Assembly (NCBI GenBank): GCA_021798575.1
Contig: JAJZGI010000015.1
Location: 1 to 39,042, forward strand
Length of the DNA stretch: 39,042 nucleotides
Reading direction: 5' to 3'
Source of the DNA: Pseudomonadota bacterium
Lineage (GTDB): Bacteria > Pseudomonadota > Alphaproteobacteria > Acetobacterales > Acetobacteraceae
The notes beneath the pieces are model-generated. The model was not told where the DNA came from, ran no database searches, and worked only from the letters and a program-made list of their open reading frames with translations. This document shows positions 33,880-39,042 of this stretch, piece by piece. The position numbers and the translations under genes are program-made. The first letter of the stretch is position 1. Every line of letters starts with the position of its first letter.

Positions 33880-34524
33880 CTACTGGCTCGCGAAGACGAT
33901 CCGGTGCATCCAGAGGATATCCCGCGGGGTGAAGCGCAGCTCAGGGTATGCGGGGTTGAGACTCGCCAGCTCCACCCGGCTGGCAGTGCGCCGGAGCAGC
34001 AGCTTGGCCATCACCGCGCCCTGGGTGGTGCGGGCCACCACGCGGTCCCCCACGCGGATGGGCGCCACGGGTGAGACGATGATCGTATCCCCCGCGCGAT
34101 AGACCGGTTCCATCGACTCGCCCGAGATGCTGAGCGCGTAGGCATTGGCATCGATAGTACCGGGCAGGTCCACCTCGTCCCACCCGCCGCCGGCCGGGTA
34201 GCCACCATCGTCAAAAAAACCCTCCGCCCCGGCCTGCGCCAGGCCGATGAGCGGGATGCGGCTGCGGCTTTTCACCCGAGCCTCAGGCAGGGCGCGCGCG
34301 CCGCTAACCAATGCCGTGAACTCCTCCAGCCGCGCGCCGGTAGCCTGCAAAACCTTCGAGAGGCTCTCGGTGGAGGGCCAGCGCAGCCTGCCATCGCCCA
34401 TGCGGCGCTTGGAGAGGTTGAAGCTCGTGGGGTCCAGCCCGGCCTTGCGCGCGAGGCCGGAGGGCGAGAGCCCATGCTCCGCCGCCAATGTGTCGATCCC
34501 GCGCCAGATGTCGTCGTGCCGCAT
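33880..34524 (-). CDS. LexA-like repressor with S24 peptidase domain
   Basis: The 214-residue protein has an N-terminal helix-turn-helix (GLSPSGLARKAGLDPTSFN, about 18-36) and a C-terminal S24 domain. S137 in SGESM is the predicted nucleophile and K174 in VMAKLL the general base. An Ala-Gly pair at residues 98-99 (GLAQAGAEG) is in the position of the self-cleavage site in LexA/CI-type proteins. It may thus be a RecA-triggered repressor, or an S24 regulator that no longer cleaves. AGGAG lies eleven bases before ATG 34524. The gene is divergent from the 77-residue gene at 34733 across 208 AT-rich bases, where its operator may lie. Confidence 0.88.
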   Translation of the reverse strand: MRHDDIWRGIDTLAAEHGLSPSGLARKAGLDPTSFNLSKRRMGDGRLRWPSTESLSKVLQATGARLEEFTALVSGARALPEARVKSRSRIPLIGLAQAGAEGFFDDGGYPAGGGWDEVDLPGTIDANAYALSISGESMEPVYRAGDTIIVSPVAPIRVGDRVVARTTQGAVMAKLLLRRTASRVELASLNPAYPELRFTPRDILWMHRIVFASQ

Positions 34525-34732
34525 GAAAACGCCACTCCTGCAATTTCAGCAGCCTACATGATTCGCCACAGGAGCAAAGCGGGAATTAGGAATTTTATCC
34601 GGTTATTTCATAAAAAACATTTTTTGACGGGGTTTTGTTCTTTATTTGTTCGATTCATAGGAATATAAACCTTTCAAGTACCGCAACCTTAAGTAATACA
34701 CCCAATTCACTCACTCGTAAAGGAGCAACAAC

Positions 34733-34966
34733 ATGGCTTTCACGCTGCGCAACCTCTCGGTCCTCGCCTACGCCAATGGTTTTACCCTGTGGCACTATAA
34801 ATCCGGCGCTGACACGCTGAGCCGGGCGGGCGAGCTGGGCTATTTTGCCGATGCGGCGGACTTGCTGGCGGCGGGGGACATGGTGATGCTGACCGGCGAG
34901 GATGGCGGGCGGATCGGGAGCATCATTGGCGCGGGCCGGGGGATCGGGCTGGCGCCGGTGAGGTAA
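34733..34966 (+). CDS. small conserved hypothetical protein
   Basis: The 77 residues read as one compact domain beginning AFTLRNLSVLAYANGFTLWHY. Continuing elements are a G-Y-F-A-D-A-A-D-L-L helix, GDMVMLTGEDG, and a glycine-rich end. From memory, similar short proteins (FTLWHY, GYF, GDM) occur in several Alphaproteobacteria and around prophages; their role is unknown. AAAGGAG lies seven bases upstream of the ATG. The gene faces away from the S24 repressor, with an AT-rich spacer between. Confidence 0.78.
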   Translation: MAFTLRNLSVLAYANGFTLWHYKSGADTLSRAGELGYFADAADLLAAGDMVMLTGEDGGRIGSIIGAGRGIGLAPVR

Positions 34967-35049
34967 TGGCTGGAGTATGCAGCAAAAACTATGCGTTTTG
35001 AGGTCCCTTCAAACGCGCCCGAAAGACATTTATTGTCGGTTCAGCCGCT

Positions 35050-35087
35050 CCATCTGAATTGACGCATCTTTGCTTCAATTCAGATGG
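35050..35087. repeat. 13-bp inverted repeat downstream of fic
   Basis: CCATCTGAATTGA (35050-35062) and TCAATTCAGATGG (35075-35087) form a perfect 13-bp stem with a 12-base loop. It lies just past the fic stop codon. No U run follows on either strand, so it is not a standard intrinsic terminator. It could stabilise the fic mRNA 3' end or mark the edge of an insertion. Confidence 0.75.
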
Positions 35088-35097
35088 TGAGTCGCCC

Positions 35098-36291
35098 CTA
35101 AGTTAATGGCCGATCAGAACCTAACGAAAGGGTCAATTGTTCTCCGCCGAGAATTTTTTGATTATGGACGAGGTCGTATAGGTCTTCTTCACGCCTTGGC
35201 TGAGCGTGTTTTTTCCTCAATTCCGCCAGTCCTGAAGATGCAATATAGTGTCTGCCACGTTTGTCTCCGACGGGAATAAGAAGGCCAATCTCGCAAAGTT
35301 TTTTCAAATCTCTTGATGCGACCACATCTGAGATATCACCTTCCTGTCTATAGCGGCTGTTTCTAATCGTGAATCCAAGCGCCGCTTCAACTAGAGATGT
35401 TTCTGAGCGTGTATGCAGGGAATGACGCTCAATCAGTTTAACCACATCGCCCCAAATAGCACCAGTTTCCGATATTCTGCGCATGAGGGTTGCCGCTTGC
35501 TGATAATGCGCACGAAGGCAAAAACGGACCCAGGGAAGGGCGTTGTGGTGCGGATTCCATTTTCCCTGGCCGACTTCAGCAAGAATATTGTAATATGCCT
35601 GTGTGTTTCGGCCGAGCCACTCTTCGATACTGCAAAAGACCGGACTCAACATGCCGTTTCTGGATATGATCAACGTTTGCAACGCTCTCGACATTCGACC
35701 ATTCCCATCTTTGAATGGGTGGATCATTGCCAGGTTGAGATGAGCCATGGCGCCAATAACCAAAGGATCAACGCCTAACTCTTGTCCCGCAAGCTGCTGC
35801 TCCAGATCTTCCACAAGGCTGGCAACAATATTTGCGTCTGGCCCCTCATAAACCGTCTCCCCGGAAGGCTCCTGAACCACAAAAATCGAGCCGGTTCTCC
35901 ACTGCCCCGGCAGCTTGGTCAGATCGTAGCTCAACATCATGAAGTGGATGCTACGAATAACTTGCGCATCCAGGGCAAAATGCGGATCATCATGCATTCG
36001 TAATATATAGGTCATCGATGTTCGGTAGCCCACCAACGCCTTGTAGGTCTCTTCTTCCAGTGTTTCTGGTTTTTCATCATCAACGATAACCGCCGCCTGA
36101 TCCAGTTCGGCATTATAACCCTCGATGCTATTTGAGCCGCGAAGCGCGCGCGCCGCAGCCGCTCGACGTAGCGATCCAATCCACCTGTTAGGCGATCGCG
36201 CAACGTGAAAACGAAGCTGCTCGCGCTGAGCCTTAAGAAGCTCTAAAGCTTTATGATCATAGGGTTCTAGCTTTGGGATGGCGTATATCAT
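35098..36291 (-). CDS. Fic-family AMP-transferase with C-terminal wHTH
   Basis: Fic enzymes transfer AMP (or another moiety) from a nucleotide to protein hydroxyls. The 397-residue protein has the core motif HPFKDGNGRMSR (191-202) with catalytic H191. It carries an inhibitory helix motif SNSIEG (53-58, [S/T]-x-x-x-E-[G/N]), so it is a class II, self-inhibited Fic. A flap-like segment WRTGSIFVVQ lies at 131-140. After the Fic domain a winged-helix-like region follows (about 300-375: GDISDVVASRDLKKLCEIGLL), as in COG3177-type Fic proteins. It is AT-richer than its surroundings, suggesting transfer. I chose ATG 36291; an ATG at 36327 would extend into the palindromic promoter region. The target is unknown. 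Confidence 0.92.
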   Translation of the reverse strand: MIYAIPKLEPYDHKALELLKAQREQLRFHVARSPNRWIGSLRRAAAARALRGSNSIEGYNAELDQAAVIVDDEKPETLEEETYKALVGYRTSMTYILRMHDDPHFALDAQVIRSIHFMMLSYDLTKLPGQWRTGSIFVVQEPSGETVYEGPDANIVASLVEDLEQQLAGQELGVDPLVIGAMAHLNLAMIHPFKDGNGRMSRALQTLIISRNGMLSPVFCSIEEWLGRNTQAYYNILAEVGQGKWNPHHNALPWVRFCLRAHYQQAATLMRRISETGAIWGDVVKLIERHSLHTRSETSLVEAALGFTIRNSRYRQEGDISDVVASRDLKKLCEIGLLIPVGDKRGRHYIASSGLAELRKKHAQPRREEDLYDLVHNQKILGGEQLTLSLGSDRPLT

Positions 36292-36298
36292 AGTCGGA

Positions 36299-36353
36299 TA
36301 ATTAGTTATATATAGACTAAAAGTCAATATATAACCGACTTATAGTCAGTTAT
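36299..36353 (-). promoter_or_regulatory. fic promoter with two in-phase palindromic operators
   Basis: On the minus strand TTGACT (36327-36322) is 17 bases from TAATTA (36304-36299), and the start codon begins eight bases on. Two palindromes with the core GACT-WWW-AGTC lie at 36315-36325 and 36337-36347, centres 22 bp apart. Flanking GTTATA/TATAAC arms extend them to 36305-36335 and 36331-36353. The first covers the -35 box and the spacer, so a bound protein would block transcription. Confidence 0.65.
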
Positions 36354-36369
36354 AATACCAACATCCTAC

Positions 36370-36378
36370 TTATCCACA
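36370..36378 (+). promoter_or_regulatory. single perfect DnaA box
   Basis: TTATCCACA, the strongest DnaA box, lies between fic and pepA. No second box or AT-rich unwinding repeat is nearby, so it is not an origin. It may be a chance occurrence or a site of DnaA-linked regulation. Confidence 0.4.
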
Positions 36379-36440
36379 GCGCTTCAAGCGTGCAGAGTCA
36401 AAAGCTATAACAACAACGCAGCTTCTCGATACTTCAATTA

Positions 36441-37949
36441 TCACCCCTCGAAACCCTTCGCCACCAGCCGGTCGAGCAGCCGTACGCCATAACCCGTGGC
36501 GCCCTTGGGCGTAATGGCAGAGTCCTTCGCCGCCCAGGCCATCCCCGCGATATCCAGATGCGCCCAGGGCTTGCCATTGACAAAACGTTGCAGAAACTGC
36601 GCCGCGGTGATGGCCCCGCCCGCGCGCCCACCGCCGATGTTCTGCATGTCGGCAATCGCCGATTTCAGATTCTTGTCGTATTTTTCGCCCAACGCGGCGA
36701 GCGGCATCCGCCACACCCCCTCCCCCGTCGCCTGGCCCGCGGCGATAAGTTTCTCGGCCAGCGCGTCATCATTGCTGAACATGCCGGCATACTCATGCCC
36801 CAGCCCGACGATGATGGCGCCGGTGAGGGTCGCGAGATCCACCATGAATTTCGGCGCGAACCGGGCCTGCGCGTAATACAGCACATCGGCCAGCACGAGT
36901 CTGCCCTCGGCGTCGGTGTTCAGGATTTCGATGGTCTGGCCGGAGTAGCTCTTCACCACATCGCCCGGGCGCACCGCACTGCCCGACGGCATGTTCTCGA
37001 CCAGCCCGACCAGCCCCACCGCATCCACCTTCGCGCGCCGGCCCGCGAGTACGGCCATGAGCCCGACGACGGTGCCAGCCCCCGCCATATCCCACTTCAT
37101 ATCCTCCATGCCAGCAGCGGGCTTGATAGAGATACCGCCGGAATCAAAGGTCACGCCCTTGCCGATGAAGGCGACGGGGTCCTTCAATTTCTTGTTCTTC
37201 TTGCCGTCGGCATCCAGCGCGCCGGATGCGCCAAACCATTGCAGCACGACCATGCGCGGCTCGCGCACCGAGCCCCAACTCACGCTGAGCAGCGAGCCGA
37301 AGCCGAGCTTCTCCAGGTCCTTTTTGTCGAACACCTCAACTTTAAGGCCGAGTTTCTTCAAGCTCTCGGCGCGCTCGGCAAATTCCGCCGGGTAGAGCAC
37401 GTTGGCGGGCTCGGTAACTAAATTACGGGTGAACTCCACGCCATCGGCCAGCGCAGCCAGCGGCGTATAGGCGGCGGTGGCAGCCGCCGGGTCCCCTACC
37501 AGCAACGTGAGCCGCGCGAGTTTGGTCTTCTCCGCCTCGGTCTGCGTGGTGCGGTATTTGTCGAACCGATAGGCTCGCAGGCGCGCACCGAGTGCCGCCT
37601 GGGCCGCGAGCTCGGGCGTCAGCGCCTCAGCCAGCACCAGCACCTCGGTCTCTTTCAGACAGGCGGTGGCGATCTCGCCCCCCAGCTCCGCCGCAGCCTG
37701 GGCGCTGAGCTCGCCCTTGCCCATGCCGATCAGGATGATCCGCTTGAGCCCCGCTTTGGGTGCCAGAATACTCGCCTGCGTGCCCTTTTTGCCGGTAAAA
37801 CCGGCGACCGCCATAGCGCGTTTCAGCGCACCGGCCAGGGATTTGTCGAGCATGGCAGGCAGGCCGATGAGCGCCGCGCCCTCCGCCAGCGGCAGCACCA
37901 GCACACCGGCCTTGGGCAAAACGGCTTTGGCGAAGGTAATCTCGAGCAT
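36441..37949 (-). CDS. pepA: leucyl aminopeptidase (M17)
   Basis: The 502-residue protein is a two-metal cytosolic aminopeptidase that also binds DNA in some bacteria. The signature NTDAEGR is at 344-350. Metal-binding residues are visible in FIGKGVTFDSGGISIKP (262-278) and in MKWDMAGAGTV. The N-terminal macrodomain-like part is divergent, as is usual. The ATG at 37949 has AGGGG seven bases upstream; a frame beginning at 37967 would add six residues. It is divergent from cysQ, with 74 bp between. Confidence 0.95.
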   Translation of the reverse strand: MLEITFAKAVLPKAGVLVLPLAEGAALIGLPAMLDKSLAGALKRAMAVAGFTGKKGTQASILAPKAGLKRIILIGMGKGELSAQAAAELGGEIATACLKETEVLVLAEALTPELAAQAALGARLRAYRFDKYRTTQTEAEKTKLARLTLLVGDPAAATAAYTPLAALADGVEFTRNLVTEPANVLYPAEFAERAESLKKLGLKVEVFDKKDLEKLGFGSLLSVSWGSVREPRMVVLQWFGASGALDADGKKNKKLKDPVAFIGKGVTFDSGGISIKPAAGMEDMKWDMAGAGTVVGLMAVLAGRRAKVDAVGLVGLVENMPSGSAVRPGDVVKSYSGQTIEILNTDAEGRLVLADVLYYAQARFAPKFMVDLATLTGAIIVGLGHEYAGMFSNDDALAEKLIAAGQATGEGVWRMPLAALGEKYDKNLKSAIADMQNIGGGRAGGAITAAQFLQRFVNGKPWAHLDIAGMAWAAKDSAITPKGATGYGVRLLDRLVAKGFEG

Positions 37950-38023
37950 TTCTAACCCCTGTGGCATGTTTGGCGCAGCATATCACCGTTGCGGCACTTG
38001 GCCAGCGCCCGTACAACGCAGCC

Positions 38024-38791
38024 ATGGATGACGCGCAACTGCTCGAACTCTCCGTACGGCTGGCCGGTGAGGCAGCGCTGGCGATCCGCGCGGTGCGCGC
38101 CACCGGGTTCAGCGTGGCGCAAAAGACAGATGCCACGCCGGTAACACAAGCCGACACGCAGGCCGAGGCGATCATCGTGCAGGGGTTGCGCCAGGCCGCA
38201 CCGGAGATTCCGGTGATCGCCGAAGAGGAGGTCGCCGCCGGGCGGATGACGCAGCCGGGTGCCACCTACTGGCTGGTGGACCCGTTGGATGGCACGCGGG
38301 AATTCGCCGCGGGCCGGGCGGAGTTCGCGGTGAATATCGGGCTGATCAGGGGTGGCGCGCCGGTGCTGGGCGCCGTGGCATCGCCCGCACTGCATCAAAT
38401 TCATTATGGCCGCGTGGGCCATGGGGCGTTCGTGCTGGCAAATGGCGTGCGCCGGCGGATCCATGCACGGCACGCGCCAGACGAGGGGTTGGCCGTGATG
38501 GCCTCGCGCCACTACGCCGACGACCCGGCGCTGGCCGCCCTGCTGGCCGGGTTGCGCGTGGCCAGTGTGACGAACATCGGCTCCGCGCTTAAGTTTCTGC
38601 GCCTGGCCGAGGGCGCCGCGGATTTCTACCCGCGCCTGGGCCGAACGATGGAGTGGGACACCGCGGCGCCACAGGCGGTGCTGGAGGCAGCGGGCGGGCG
38701 CGTGGCAACCCATGATGGCCAGCCGCTGCGCTATGGCAAGCCGGGGTTCGAGAATCCCGATTTTTTCTGCCACGGGTTGGCGAAAGTTTAA
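38024..38791 (+). CDS. cysQ: 3'(2'),5'-bisphosphate nucleotidase
   Basis: CysQ hydrolyses 3'-phosphoadenosine 5'-phosphate (PAP) to AMP, relieving a by-product of sulfate assimilation. The 255-residue protein has the metal-binding motifs of the inositol-phosphatase superfamily: EEE at 67-69, DPLDGT at 86-91 and EWDTAAP with D212. The DPLDGTREF wording favours CysQ over inositol monophosphatase, which usually reads DPIDGT-x-N. I chose ATG 38024; an in-frame upstream start overlaps the pepA promoter region and has no family match. No sulfate-assimilation genes are near. Confidence 0.92.
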   Translation: MDDAQLLELSVRLAGEAALAIRAVRATGFSVAQKTDATPVTQADTQAEAIIVQGLRQAAPEIPVIAEEEVAAGRMTQPGATYWLVDPLDGTREFAAGRAEFAVNIGLIRGGAPVLGAVASPALHQIHYGRVGHGAFVLANGVRRRIHARHAPDEGLAVMASRHYADDPALAALLAGLRVASVTNIGSALKFLRLAEGAADFYPRLGRTMEWDTAAPQAVLEAAGGRVATHDGQPLRYGKPGFENPDFFCHGLAKV

Positions 38792-38826
38792 TCCGCCGAA
38801 TATTGTCGGCATTGTAGCGCGCGACC

Positions 38827-39042
38827 ATGTCATCCGACATGAAAAGAGTCATTCTGTCGGTTGCGATTTTCGCGCTGGTCGCGGTCAGCCTGTCGGGCTG
38901 CTTCTATGAGGGCGGGGGCGACGGCGGTTATGGCCGCCCCGGCTATTACGGCGGCGGGGGCGGCGGTGGTTATTATGGCGGCGGTGGCGGTGATGAAGGC
39001 GGTGGCGGGGGCGATGACGGCGGCGGAGGTGACGGCGACGGC
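38827..39042 (+). CDS. glycine-rich lipoprotein, 3' end beyond the window
   Basis: An open frame continues to the window end, 72 codons visible. It has a signal peptide (KRVILSVAIFALVAVSL) ending in lipobox LSGC (Cys25 from ATG 38827, Cys21 from the alternative ATG 38839). After that the sequence is almost entirely glycine, aspartate and tyrosine. Low-complexity surface lipoproteins of this kind have no fixed function. It starts 35 bp after cysQ. Confidence 0.7.
   Translation, partial: MSSDMKRVILSVAIFALVAVSLSGCFYEGGGDGGYGRPGYYGGGGGGGYYGGGGGDEGGGGGDDGGGGDGDG

Noticed and set aside
36300-36440. Replication origin suggested by an AT-rich stretch plus a DnaA box
   Set aside because: Only one DnaA box, no repeated 13-mers and no dnaA, dnaN or hemE-type neighbours.

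Overview
The window reads as chromosomal DNA of a GC-rich alphaproteobacterium. Gene order and protein types point to the Acetobacteraceae (Rhodospirillales), perhaps near Acidocella/Acidiphilium. This is an inference from memory of the families: a DUF177-rpmF-plsX-fabH-ihfA-merR run, an ffs-dnaX-ybaB-recR run, a yfgM-like/bamB/der run, a UPF0262 gene, an H1-like lysine/alanine repeat protein and NodT-type efflux lipoproteins. Most of the window is vertically inherited housekeeping DNA; a few AT-richer islands carry accessory genes.

Layout. 1-2.4 kb: an XRE regulator converging on maf, an elongator tRNA-Met and a zinc alcohol dehydrogenase. 2.5-6.5 kb (minus): the ribosome/phospholipid/fatty-acid operon DUF177, rpmF, plsX, fabH, ihfA, merR. 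6.5-9.1 kb (plus): bamE, an exported PhoX-like (DUF839) protein and a GNAT acetyltransferase. 9.2-10.9 kb: a membrane GGDEF cyclase, then the remnant of a ClC chloride channel. 10.9-14.2 kb: a thioesterase and pyrE (minus), icd (plus), a pair of REP-like palindromes and a hypothetical gene that may be transcribed without a leader. 14.3-16.8 kb: a NodT-type outer-membrane factor, a hairpin-rich intergenic stretch and an unknown gene. 16.8-20.6 kb: the recombination/replication operon (SRP RNA, dnaX, ybaB, recR) and nudC. 20.6-23.6 kb: the H1-like protein, then DUF983, UPF0262 and mtnA. 23.6-28.1 kb: a nu-class GST, pepN and a FemAB/DUF482-like protein. 28.1-28.9 kb: an AT-richer HEPN-like orphan. 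28.9-33.6 kb: gltX, a YfgM-like protein, bamB and der. 33.6-36.4 kb: an accessory patch with a small membrane protein, an S24 repressor, a divergent 77-residue protein and a Fic enzyme behind palindromic operators. 36.4-39.0 kb: pepA, cysQ and the start of a glycine-rich lipoprotein cut by the window edge.

How the genes work together. The core genes cover translation (L32, GltX, tRNA-Met, Der ribosome assembly), the entry to phospholipid and fatty-acid synthesis (PlsX, FabH), outer-membrane assembly (BamE and BamB at separate loci), replication and repair (DnaX, YbaB, RecR, IHF) and nucleotide and carbon metabolism (PyrE, Icd, MtnA, NudC, CysQ). I did not find an obviously new multi-gene defence or mobile system. 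The best leads are regulatory or structural: two in-phase palindromes over the fic promoter, a 57-bp inverted repeat beside a terminator-like hairpin upstream of the NodT-type gene, two genes with promoters placed for leaderless transcription, and a HEPN-like orphan with an R-x4-H motif.
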